A DNA stretch of 5,769 nt from an uncultured Clostridia bacterium (lineage in GTDB: Bacteria; Bacillota; Clostridia; Oscillospirales; Acutalibacteraceae), in contig CAMWIZ010000066.1 in assembly GCA_947174455.1 (NCBI GenBank), forward strand, positions 1 through 5,769, written 5' to 3'. Of this stretch, positions 1 to 5,769 are shown in pieces (position 1 is the first letter of the stretch; each line of letters starts with the position of its first letter). The notes under the pieces were generated by a model. The model ran no database searches and was not told the DNA's origin. It saw only the letters and a program-made list of their open reading frames with translations. The position numbers and the translations under genes were made by a program.

Positions 1-815
1 TGACAGGACATTTTTTCAGTCCTGTTACGCCCGGTGCTAGCTGCGGTCAGCCGATGCAAATGTTTTTGTTGACAAGCTTGGGGGTTGATTTAGGCTTCTC
101 CTCTTCGATGCTTCTGCAAAAATTCATTGTTTTTCAGACGGTGTCAACCGTTTATGCTGCTGTTTTATTTTTTATTGAAAGCAAGTTTATCATTTCACGG
201 ATAAACGGAACTTTCATGATTTTGTTTGTAATCATAGGTTTTCTGTCCCAGCTTATTGTAATGGGATTTATCATTTCAGCCTGCTTTATGCCGAAAACCG
301 TAAAAAAGCTTGTCAGAGCGACGGCAGCTTTGCTAAAGCGTTTCAAATTTTTCAGAGATAAGGGCATAGATGAAAAGGTTGAAAAGACAGAAGAAAAATT
401 GAATATTTTCTACACCAGCAACAAGCGTTTTATCAAGCGTCCTTTACTTATGCTTACGGTTTTTATTGAGATTACAATTCAGGTTACTCTCATATATGCA
501 GTTCCGTACTTTGTGTACAAGTGTCTATTGCCAAACGGCAGCGGAGCGGCATTGACAATGTTCTGTTCGGTAGCCTTTGTAAACGTAGTTTCCTCAATGA
601 TTCCAATTCCAGGCTCGTCGGGAGTTTCAGAGCTTGCCTTTTCTGTGTTTTTTGGGGCATTTTTCACCCCTACTACACTAAAATCCGCAGTGCTTATTTG
701 GAGAATTATCACTTACTACACCCCCGTTTTATTCGGTGTTCCATTTGCATTACTGATTAAAAAGAAAGGTCAGCCAGAGTTAAAGCATATACACAAAAAG
801 GGGGACTGTATCTGA
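1..815 (+). CDS. Flippase-like / LPG-synthase transmembrane family protein (YbhN/MprF-N type), 5' end missing
   Basis: Multi-pass inner-membrane protein of the family that includes the flippase half of MprF and YbhN. Members are thought to move or help handle lipids at the membrane; the substrate here is unknown. The reading frame is open from base 3 with no stop, and the first residues (about 8-19 of the visible part) read VTPGASCGQPMQ, a typical conserved family motif (TP..xxGGQPxQ). The ATG at 54 lies inside that motif, so it is internal and the gene begins outside the window. About 270 residues are visible, most of a usual 320-350 residue protein. Hydrophobic segments follow, then a charged basic loop (around visible residues 97-147). 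A second family motif, IPIPGSSGVSE, sits near visible residues 200-210, before the last membrane segments and a Lys/His-rich tail. The stop TGA shares its last base with the start of the next gene, so the two are coupled. Family is fairly certain, exact role is not. Confidence 0.88.
   Translation, partial: TGHFFSPVTPGASCGQPMQMFLLTSLGVDLGFSSSMLLQKFIVFQTVSTVYAAVLFFIESKFIISRINGTFMILFVIIGFLSQLIVMGFIISACFMPKTVKKLVRATAALLKRFKFFRDKGIDEKVEKTEEKLNIFYTSNKRFIKRPLLMLTVFIEITIQVTLIYAVPYFVYKCLLPNGSGAALTMFCSVAFVNVVSSMIPIPGSSGVSELAFSVFFGAFFTPTTLKSAVLIWRIITYYTPVLFGVPFALLIKKKGQPELKHIHKKGDCI
799..805 (+). promoter_or_regulatory. Ribosome binding site for the glycosyltransferase
   Basis: The purine run AGGGGGA lies 9 bases before the ATG at 815, inside the last codons of the upstream membrane-protein gene. 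It supports the start at 815 and shows that the downstream gene can be initiated directly as well as by ribosomes finishing the gene before it. Confidence 0.7.
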
Positions 816-1786
816 TGCCGCATAATGTTGCCGTAAGTGTTATTGTACCTGTCTACAATGTAGAAAGATATCTTGAAAGGTGTTTGACATCTCTTGAAAA
901 ACAAACCTTTCAATTTTTTGATATAATTATAATTGATGACGGCAGTGAGGACGGCTCATCAGAAATAGCAAAAAGCTTCTCTGATAGGGACAGCCGTTTT
1001 CGTTACCGCAGAATTGAACGTGGCGGTGTTGCAAATGCACGCAACGTTGGTTTGTCGTTTGCAAGCGGCGAATACATAGCCTTTGTGGACAGCGATGACT
1101 ATGTAGAACCCGATTACATAGAAAAGCTGTACTTAGCTGCAAAGGACAACAATTGCAAGATATCAACTTGCAGCTACTCGCTCGTTTATGAGTCATCGCC
1201 CGATAAGGATAAGCCCGTTAAAATAAGAAAGCTCAGTTCGGGTGTATACTCGGGAGAGAGCTATGTAAAGCGTATAATTGAGGATTGGAGCGTTCGCTCT
1301 TACCTTTGGAACAAGCTATGGCACAGAAGTCTTTTTTTTGACTACAATATTGAATTTCCTAATATGTATTTTGAGGATATTGCAACAGTTGCCAGACTTG
1401 CTTTTCATGCAGATAAGGTCGTTGTTGTTGATGAGCCTTTGTATCATTACTTTGTAAGAAAAAACAGCATTATGACCTCTGTTAAGGTTGAAAAAATTAA
1501 CGACTACATATACGCTTTTGCAATTATTAGGAATTACATACAATTTCACGGCAAGCTTGACACATATAAGTTTTCGCTTTTTAGGTTAGCAACGATAATA
1601 TTTTTTGCAAATCACTATGAAGTATTTAGGCTGCATCTGGCTTGTCATAATTTTAGGGAATACTTTAAGAATCAGATACTTGCAGATAAGTTAATTTTTT
1701 ACTTTTTAAACGGGAGATTTGCTGCAACAAAGGATTATCCCACAATGCCGCAGTACGTAGTACTGCCACGTCAGTTTGAGTCATAA
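815..1786 (+). CDS. Family 2 glycosyltransferase (GT-A fold)
   Basis: Cytoplasmic enzyme that transfers a sugar from a nucleotide-sugar donor, probably to an envelope polysaccharide or lipid-linked acceptor; donor and acceptor cannot be read from sequence. Of 323 residues, the N-terminal half is a clear GT2 domain: IVPVYN at 10-15, DDGS at 41-44 (nucleotide binding), GVANARNVGL at 71-80, and the metal-binding D-S-D of VDSDD at 91-95. Further on come WNKLW at 165-169, the likely catalytic-base pair FED at 186-188, and HYFVRKNSIM at 211-220, all usual in bacterial GT2 enzymes of the capsule/EPS type. The C-terminal 100 residues are less conserved, with an aromatic-rich stretch (about 254-275) that may touch the membrane; there is no clear transmembrane anchor. 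The start overlaps the upstream stop by one base (TGATG), which means translational coupling to the flippase-like protein and suggests a shared pathway. All key residues are intact. Family certain, substrate unknown. Confidence 0.93.
   Translation: MPHNVAVSVIVPVYNVERYLERCLTSLEKQTFQFFDIIIIDDGSEDGSSEIAKSFSDRDSRFRYRRIERGGVANARNVGLSFASGEYIAFVDSDDYVEPDYIEKLYLAAKDNNCKISTCSYSLVYESSPDKDKPVKIRKLSSGVYSGESYVKRIIEDWSVRSYLWNKLWHRSLFFDYNIEFPNMYFEDIATVARLAFHADKVVVVDEPLYHYFVRKNSIMTSVKVEKINDYIYAFAIIRNYIQFHGKLDTYKFSLFRLATIIFFANHYEVFRLHLACHNFREYFKNQILADKLIFYFLNGRFAATKDYPTMPQYVVLPRQFES
1750..1766 (+). repeat. Perfect 7-bp inverted repeat at the end of the glycosyltransferase gene
   Basis: GCAGTAC, a three-base spacer GTA, then GTACTGC, ending 20 bases before the end of the coding region. 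In RNA this would form a short tight hairpin. No T-run follows, so it is not a classical terminator. It could slow polymerase or protect the upstream message from 3' exonucleases, or it could be chance within coding sequence. Confidence 0.5.
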
Positions 1787-1819
1787 AGTATATGGGTATA
1801 TTCTTCAGCATAGTTACTT

Positions 1820-1828
1820 TGGTATTAT
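1820..1828 (+). promoter_or_regulatory. Possible extended -10 promoter for the membrane protein at 1893
   Basis: TGG-TATTAT fits an extended -10 element (TGn plus a TATAAT-like hexamer). The best -35 candidate is only a weak TTCTTC at 1801-1806, 16 bp upstream of TATTAT. If used, transcription would start near 1835 and give a leader of about 58 nt. No terminator is visible between the glycosyltransferase and this gene, so read-through from upstream is the alternative. Confidence 0.35.
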
Positions 1829-1877
1829 ATTGTCGTTTGTAATGCGAACCGACAGTAATAATAAAATATATTTTTTT

Positions 1878-1886
1878 GAAAGAGGG
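1878..1886 (+). promoter_or_regulatory. Ribosome binding site fixing the start at 1893
   Basis: GAAAGAGGG ends 6 bases before ATG 1893. No comparable site precedes the longer in-frame ATG at 1776, which lies inside the glycosyltransferase gene, so this site decides the start. Confidence 0.75.
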
Positions 1887-1892
1887 ATATTT

Positions 1893-2885
1893 ATGAAACG
1901 AGGATTCGGAAGATTTATAATTGCTATGTGCATTCTTCTTGTCTGCCTTGGTGTAGTGTTCATGAAGGACAATTTTGGTGCATTTAGGGTACAGTATCTT
2001 GGTGGCACACCCATAGATTACAACACTGAGGCCGATTCATCTAAGATGAAGGATGACACGCCTGTTGAGGGTACCGTGTACCAAGTAATTGACTTAATGA
2101 TGTACGAATACACAGTTGACGAAGATACAAACAAAGAAACAACAAGCAGTTATTATTATCTGCTTCCGTTTTCTGATGACGAGCTTCTTTTAGTTGAAGC
2201 AAAGAGCAACACGGCATTTGATGACGACATTACAGATCTTATGTATGCTTGCCATGAGCATCTTAACCTTTTCTCCCTACTGTACGACATGGAGTACTAC
2301 GGCGATGACCCAAAGAAACTTATGGAAGCAGGCGTTGAGTTGTCGGGAATTATGGAAACCAACGATTCTGACACTATTGACTTTTACAATGATTGGTTAG
2401 ACGAGTACGGATTTATCCTCTCTGACTACGGATATGATGAGGACACTGTAAAGCTTCTTCCCTGCACACTTAACTGCAAAAGTTCAGTAAGCGAATGTGC
2501 AACACAGTTTATTATAGGTCTTGTTTGCATGATTATTTTCCTTGTAATAGTCGGTATTGCAATCGCTGTATTTGTTTCTCACAATAAAAAGCCAAAAGCA
2601 CAGGCATATGCAGGTGCACCAATGAACTATAACAGCACACCGGGATTTGGAACAAACAATACAAATAACTCCTTTATCCCTACAGCAAGCACACCGCAAA
2701 ACTACGATCCGACAGCAACATATAACTCCCAAAACTCTTCACAGACTTTGGACGTATCTGCTCAGCAGTTCCAGCAGCAGAATCAGCAAAACGGCTACAA
2801 CACCGCCAATACTGCAATCCCGTCCAGTAACTTCGGTTTTGGTGCAGGTACAGGTTCATCAAATAATAACGGCTTTGGTCAGTAA
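1893..2885 (+). CDS. Unrecognised two-segment membrane protein with Asn/Gln-rich tail
   Basis: I do not recognise the family. The start at 1893 is chosen because GAAAGAGGG stands 6 bases before it and the protein then opens MKRGFGRF followed by a membrane segment; the in-frame ATG at 1776 would overlap the glycosyltransferase and lacks this. The 330-residue product has a membrane segment at about 8-24, an acidic domain at about 25-205 rich in Asp, Glu and Tyr, and a second membrane segment at about 206-228. A basic stop-transfer stretch (HNKKPK) follows, then a 100-residue tail dominated by Asn, Gln, Ser, Thr, Gly and Pro with several GFG motifs (about 251-253, 314-317, 327-329). Positive charges flanking both segments favour both termini inside and the acidic domain outside. 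Cys191, Cys195 and Cys202 cluster just before the second segment. The tail is probably disordered and may bind partners or self-associate. It is followed by its own terminator. It could be a sensor or envelope-stress component, but nothing in the sequence proves this. Confidence 0.85.
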   Translation: MKRGFGRFIIAMCILLVCLGVVFMKDNFGAFRVQYLGGTPIDYNTEADSSKMKDDTPVEGTVYQVIDLMMYEYTVDEDTNKETTSSYYYLLPFSDDELLLVEAKSNTAFDDDITDLMYACHEHLNLFSLLYDMEYYGDDPKKLMEAGVELSGIMETNDSDTIDFYNDWLDEYGFILSDYGYDEDTVKLLPCTLNCKSSVSECATQFIIGLVCMIIFLVIVGIAIAVFVSHNKKPKAQAYAGAPMNYNSTPGFGTNNTNNSFIPTASTPQNYDPTATYNSQNSSQTLDVSAQQFQQQNQQNGYNTANTAIPSSNFGFGAGTGSSNNNGFGQ

Positions 2886-2901
2886 TTAACTTATTATACA
2901 C

Positions 2902-2935
2902 AAAAGCGGTACTTAAAACAAAAGTACCGCTTTTT
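2902..2935 (+). terminator. Intrinsic terminator after the Asn/Gln-tailed membrane protein
   Basis: AGCGGTACTT (2905-2914) pairs perfectly with AAGTACCGCT (2922-2931) around a 7-base A-rich loop. Three further A-T pairs extend the base to 13 bp, and the right arm runs into TTTTT. It starts 17 bases after the stop codon and separates this gene from the PAP2 gene. The A-run on the left arm means it could also terminate weakly on the minus strand. Confidence 0.9.
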
Positions 2936-3031
2936 GCTGTCCTGATTTTTCGCAACTATAAACAATCAGTTTGATTTGCAGAAATGTGTGAACACAGTTA
3001 GTTATTCTGAAAATAAATAAATTTATGCATT

Positions 3032-3036
3032 GGAGG
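3032..3036 (+). promoter_or_regulatory. Ribosome binding site of the PAP2 gene
   Basis: A consensus GGAGG stands 7 bases before the ATG at 3044. The preceding spacer from 2936 must hold this gene's own promoter because a strong terminator lies upstream, but I find no convincing -35/-10 pair in it; TATTCT at 3003-3008 is only a weak -10 candidate. Confidence 0.8.
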
Positions 3037-3043
3037 TTTTATT

Positions 3044-3607
3044 ATGAACGAATTGGCAGAACGAATTACCAAAATAGACCATCAAATATTACTATTTATA
3101 CAGGAACATATGCGTTTTGATTTTCTAACACCTGTTATGGAATACTCCTCTCTGCTTGTTAATGCAGGAATATTATGGATAGTTCTTGGGTTAATACTTC
3201 TTATATTTAAACGCACAAGAGTAATGGGTATGGTCATGCTTTCCTCTCTTACTCTCGGATTCATGGTAAACAACATTTTTATTAAGAATATTGTTGCCAG
3301 GGAGCGTCCGTTTAATACTTTTTCTGACTTAATACCTTTAGTCAAGGCATCGGGTTACTCCTTTGCATCAGGTCATACAACCGCATCATTTGCTTCTGCC
3401 TGTGTACTTGTTCGTTTTCTCAATAGACCGCTCGCTGTGATTACCATAGCTTTCGCTGTTATTGTTGCCTTCTCCCGTCTTTACCTGGGTGTGCACTACA
3501 TGACAGACGTACTGTGCGGCTTTCTTATAGGACTTGGTTCAGCGTTACTGGTATATTATATCTACTCAAAAAAAATTGATTTAAAAAGCCACAGAATAGG
3601 CTGCTGA
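3044..3607 (+). CDS. PAP2-family membrane phosphatase (candidate undecaprenyl-diphosphatase / lipid phosphatase)
   Basis: Integral membrane acid phosphatase of the PAP2 superfamily, which removes a phosphate from lipid phosphates such as undecaprenyl diphosphate (BcrC type), phosphatidic acid or phosphatidylglycerophosphate, with the active site facing outward. All three signature motifs are present in the 187-residue product. They are KNIVARERP at 81-89 (K-x6-RP), ASGH at 108-111 (family PSGH, here with Ala for Pro; His111 is the general acid/base), and SRLYLGVHYMTD at 144-155 (SR-x5-H-x3-D, with His151 as nucleophile and Asp155). About five membrane segments can be seen, near 38-56, 60-80, 112-125, 128-144 and 154-174. 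The N-terminal stretch (about 1-20, DHQILLFIQEH) resembles the opening of BcrC/YbjG-like proteins. It stands alone between two terminators, with a consensus GGAGG before its start. Family is certain; which lipid it cleaves is inferred only by analogy. Confidence 0.92.
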   Translation: MNELAERITKIDHQILLFIQEHMRFDFLTPVMEYSSLLVNAGILWIVLGLILLIFKRTRVMGMVMLSSLTLGFMVNNIFIKNIVARERPFNTFSDLIPLVKASGYSFASGHTTASFASACVLVRFLNRPLAVITIAFAVIVAFSRLYLGVHYMTDVLCGFLIGLGSALLVYYIYSKKIDLKSHRIGC

Positions 3608-3660
3608 GCATTCCGGCAGTTATCCTTACAAAAAATTATAACAGTATACCTAACAAGAAA

Positions 3661-3709
3661 CATCTGACGGTAAGACCTTTATAAAGTCAACACCGTCAGA
3701 TGCTTTTTT
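3661..3709 (+). terminator. Intrinsic terminator between the converging PAP2 and Na/Pi genes
   Basis: CATCTGACGGT (3661-3671) pairs with ACCGTCAGATG (3692-3702), an 11-bp perfect stem, followed by C and six T. The 20-base loop contains a smaller self-complementary core, CTTTATAAAG (3677-3686). On the minus strand the hairpin is followed by the less uniform TTTCTT, so it may also serve the converging cotransporter gene, whose stop is at 3741. Confidence 0.85.
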
Positions 3710-3740
3710 ACCTTGTTATTTATTCAATTCAAATTATTTA

Positions 3741-5510
3741 TTATTCAACGGTCTTTAATGAGTACTTTTCGTTGTACATCTCGTACTTTGACTCGAAATC
3801 CTTATTCCCTGTGCGTTTAACAACATTCAGATATTCATGTGCGTCCATGGAGTACTGATCCGTCTCAATAAGTGTTACTGCAACGTTGGAGCAATGGTCA
3901 GACACACGCTCACAGTTTGTTAAGAGGTCAGACAAAATAAAACCAAGCTCAATTGTACATTTCCCCTCTTTAAGACGCTGTATATGATTTGATTTTATAT
4001 CTATTATAAGGTTATCTATAACCTCCTCAAGAGGCTCAACCTGCTTTGCAAGATTTATATCATGAGAAACATATGCATTTGTGGTAATATCAAGAATTTC
4101 ACTCAAAGCACTAATAAGTATTTCTGTTTCTTTTTTTGCATGGTCGGAGAAATGCAGTTTTTTCTCATGCATTTCCTTGGCAACATCCATAATGTTTACA
4201 GCGTGGTCACCTATACGCTCAAAATCTCCTATTGTGTGAAGCTGAAGCGAAACCCTGCGACTGTCAATATCCGAAACCTCTTTGCCAGACAGCTTTACCA
4301 GATAAGTACCAAGCTTGTCCTCGTACAAATCGAGTAAATCTTCGTTCTCAAACACCAATTCTGCCGTCTTTTCAGTATAGTTATCAATAAGTTCTATTGA
4401 TGAGAAAATCGTATCTCTGGCAAGCTTAGCCATCTTTTTGCACTTACTGTTACACTCTGAAATAGCAACGGACGGGGTGGGAAGCAAACGGTCGTCTACA
4501 AAGCTGTAAACCTCATCAGCCGGTGTTCCGAGAGCATTCTCCTTAATAATAAGATAAGCGAGTTTTTCCAGTTGTTTGTTAAATGGGAAAAGCAACAGCA
4601 CTGTTGCAACGTTAAAGATACTGTGCACAATAGCAATATAGAAAGGGGTTATAGGCAGATTGGAAAATCCAAATTCTACAAACGAATTTAATATACAGTA
4701 AACCGTCAGGAAAAATGCAGTACCGATTAAGTTAAACGAAATATGGATAACCGAAACACGTCGAGCATTTCTGTTAACACCGATACTTGAAAGCAGTGCC
4801 GTAACACAGGTACCAATATTCTGTCCCATGATAATTGGGATAGCCATAGAAAACGTTATACTTCCGTTGAGTGAAAGTGCCTGCAAAACACCGACAGATG
4901 CAGCCGAGCTTTGAATAACTCCTGTAAATATAGCACCTACCAACACACCCAAGATAGGATTTTCAAACATGGTAAGAATGCTTTCAAACTCAGGAACCTC
5001 TGCAAGCGGTGCAACGGCATTCTTCATCATTTCCATGCCGTACATTAAAATAGCGAAACCTATAAATATAGCACCGATACTTTTCTTCTTATCGGTTTTA
5101 GATATCATAATAAACAATATACCTATAAAGGCGAGAAGAGGAGCAAATGACTCCGGTTTAAGCAGGTTTATCCATACATTGTCACTTTCTATACCGGAAA
5201 GGCTGAGAAGCCATGCCGTAAGCGTTGTACCTATGTTTGAGCCCATAATAACTGCTATAGTCTGTCCAAGCTGCATTATGCCTGAATTAACTAAACCAAC
5301 AAGCATAACGGTTACTGCTGAGGACGACTGAATAGCAACAGTTATTATAACTCCCAGCAAAAGTCCCATGAGTGGATTGGAGGTCGTTTTCTTCAGCAGA
5401 GATTCAAGCTTTCCGCCTGCCATTTTTTCCAAACCTGATGACAGCATATTCATGCCATACAGAAAAAAAGCAAGACCCCCGCATAAGGTAAATACTGAAA
5501 AAATATCCAT
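3741..5510 (-). CDS. Na+/phosphate cotransporter family protein with C-terminal PhoU domain
   Basis: Sodium-dependent inorganic phosphate transporter of the inner membrane (PF02690 type, YjbB/NptA-like; some members export phosphate). From ATG 5510 the product has 589 residues, normal for the transporter-PhoU fusion. The opening MDIFSVFTLCGGLAFFLYGM is typical of the family. The two inverted transporter repeats each carry their signature: QSSSA at 61-65 with GSNIGTT at 90-96, and QSSAA at 200-204 with GQNIGTC at 229-235. Eight or so membrane segments fill residues 5-320. Residues about 350-550 form a helical PhoU domain with the two metal-binding motifs, DFERIGDHAVN at 429-439 and NCERVSDHCSN at 532-542. 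PhoU domains bind metal clusters and tune phosphate transport and signalling. A GTG at 5516 could add two residues, but AGGG (5520-5523) is 9 bases from the ATG and only 3 from the GTG, so 5510 is preferred. It is transcribed alone from its own promoter, convergent with the PAP2 gene. No key residue is missing. Confidence 0.95.
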   Translation of the reverse strand: MDIFSVFTLCGGLAFFLYGMNMLSSGLEKMAGGKLESLLKKTTSNPLMGLLLGVIITVAIQSSSAVTVMLVGLVNSGIMQLGQTIAVIMGSNIGTTLTAWLLSLSGIESDNVWINLLKPESFAPLLAFIGILFIMISKTDKKKSIGAIFIGFAILMYGMEMMKNAVAPLAEVPEFESILTMFENPILGVLVGAIFTGVIQSSAASVGVLQALSLNGSITFSMAIPIIMGQNIGTCVTALLSSIGVNRNARRVSVIHISFNLIGTAFFLTVYCILNSFVEFGFSNLPITPFYIAIVHSIFNVATVLLLFPFNKQLEKLAYLIIKENALGTPADEVYSFVDDRLLPTPSVAISECNSKCKKMAKLARDTIFSSIELIDNYTEKTAELVFENEDLLDLYEDKLGTYLVKLSGKEVSDIDSRRVSLQLHTIGDFERIGDHAVNIMDVAKEMHEKKLHFSDHAKKETEILISALSEILDITTNAYVSHDINLAKQVEPLEEVIDNLIIDIKSNHIQRLKEGKCTIELGFILSDLLTNCERVSDHCSNVAVTLIETDQYSMDAHEYLNVVKRTGNKDFESKYEMYNEKYSLKTVE

Positions 5511-5519
5511 ATTCACACA

Positions 5520-5523
5520 CCCT
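5520..5523 (-). promoter_or_regulatory. Ribosome binding site deciding the cotransporter start
   Basis: On the minus strand AGGG sits 9 bases before ATG 5510 and only 3 bases before the alternative GTG 5516. The spacing favours the ATG. Confidence 0.55.
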
Positions 5524-5564
5524 ACTACGCACCGTTTCTATTTTGGTGCTTTCTTTCCTTTTAC

Positions 5565-5580
5565 TTTCAAATTTTCAAAT
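5565..5580 (-). repeat. Tandem 8-bp repeat in the cotransporter leader
   Basis: On the minus strand ATTTGAAA occurs twice with no spacer, beginning about 7 bases after the predicted transcription start. Direct repeats in this position can be an operator for a dimeric regulator, but the AT-rich composition makes chance quite possible. Confidence 0.4.
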
Positions 5581-5593
5581 CTTGTCCAATGTA

Positions 5594-5622
5594 ATTTTAG
5601 CACAAACGCAGCACATAGTCAA
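5594..5622 (-). promoter_or_regulatory. Sigma-A type promoter of the Na/Pi cotransporter gene
   Basis: Read on the minus strand: -35 TTGACT (5617-5622), a 17-bp spacer, and -10 TAAAAT (5594-5599) preceded by TGC, an extended -10. The match is five of six bases in each hexamer with ideal spacing. Transcription would start near 5587, giving a leader of about 77 nt. No clear PhoB/PhoP box (spaced TTAACA-like repeats) is visible around it, so phosphate control is not shown. Confidence 0.75.
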
Positions 5623-5769
5623 AGGTTTTTAATACAATACGTTTTTTTGCACTCTATAAATATAATTGTGTCAACTTTAGGTAAATTATTCTACATTTAA
5701 CATAAATATAGATAAAAATAAGATGTTTATAATTAAAATTTTTTCCAATAATTGCTTTATGTATAAAAT
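5623..5769. other. AT-rich region upstream of the cotransporter promoter, no gene seen
   Basis: Very AT-rich sequence running to the window edge, with no credible coding frame or RNA gene. A minus-strand TTGACA (5669-5674) has no -10 at proper spacing. A plus-strand TATAAT (5728-5733) has no -35. The stretch may act as upstream activating DNA or hold the start region of a divergent gene beyond the edge. Confidence 0.5.

Noticed and set aside
1776..1892. Longer 369-residue version of the Asn/Gln-tailed protein starting at ATG 1776
   Set aside because: It overlaps the end of the glycosyltransferase gene, has no ribosome binding site, and adds 39 residues ahead of a normal MKRGFGRF-plus-membrane-segment start that has its own purine-rich site.
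2647..2955. Open frames on both strands over the Asn/Gln-rich tail
   Set aside because: They arise from low-complexity codons read in other frames, and the minus-strand one runs through the terminator hairpin.
2982..2996. TGTG-TGAA-CACA imperfect palindrome upstream of the PAP2 gene as a regulator site
   Set aside because: Only 4-bp arms, no clear promoter to relate it to, and likely to occur by chance.
4969..5331. Plus-strand open frame of 120 codons inside the cotransporter gene
   Set aside because: It is antisense to the conserved membrane repeats of the cotransporter, has no ribosome binding site, and its hydrophobic look comes from the complementary strand.
5514..5516. GTG at 5516 as the cotransporter start
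   Set aside because: The AGGG site would be only 3 bases away, against 9 for ATG 5510, and family members typically begin MDIF.
5669..5674. Minus-strand TTGACA as a second cotransporter promoter
   Set aside because: No acceptable -10 hexamer is found 15-19 bp downstream; the promoter at 5594-5622 is far better.
5368..5700. Plus-strand open frame of 110 codons covering the cotransporter start and promoter
   Set aside because: It spans the antisense of a conserved N-terminus and a clear promoter region; no family motif or ribosome binding site supports it.

Overview
The window looks like ordinary chromosome from a low-GC Firmicute, most likely a gut-type Clostridia of the Ruminococcus/Oscillospiraceae kind. 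This rests on AT-rich spacers, purine-rich Shine-Dalgarno sites, the gene families present and their wording at conserved motifs. No species can be named from the sequence alone. There are five protein-coding genes: four on the plus strand, then one on the minus strand converging on them. I see no rRNA, tRNA, CRISPR array, insertion sequence, phage or integrase gene.

Left part (1-1786): the C-terminal part of a multi-pass membrane protein of the flippase-like/LPG-synthase transmembrane family runs in from outside the window. It ends in a one-base stop/start overlap (TGATG) with a family 2 glycosyltransferase. The two are almost certainly translated together and probably serve one envelope-glycan or glycolipid step.

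Middle (1787-2935): a 330-residue membrane protein of unrecognised family starts at 1893, not at the longer in-frame ATG at 1776. It has two membrane segments, an acidic domain between them that is probably outside the membrane, a three-cysteine cluster just before the second segment, and a 100-residue Asn/Gln/Ser/Gly-rich tail that is probably cytoplasmic. A strong intrinsic terminator closes this unit.

Right part (2936-5769): a stand-alone PAP2 phosphatase with all three catalytic motifs intact (candidate undecaprenyl-diphosphatase or lipid phosphatase) ends at a terminator hairpin. On the other side of that hairpin, on the minus strand, lies a sodium/phosphate cotransporter fused to a C-terminal PhoU domain. 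Its start is best placed at 5510. Upstream of it is a convincing sigma-A-type promoter (TTGACT, 17 bp, TGC-TAAAAT) with a leader of about 77 nt.

Together the genes suggest envelope lipid/glycan work plus phosphate uptake. Only the first two genes are demonstrably linked. I do not see a clear new multi-gene system. The least explained item is the Asn/Gln-rich tailed membrane protein at 1893-2885.
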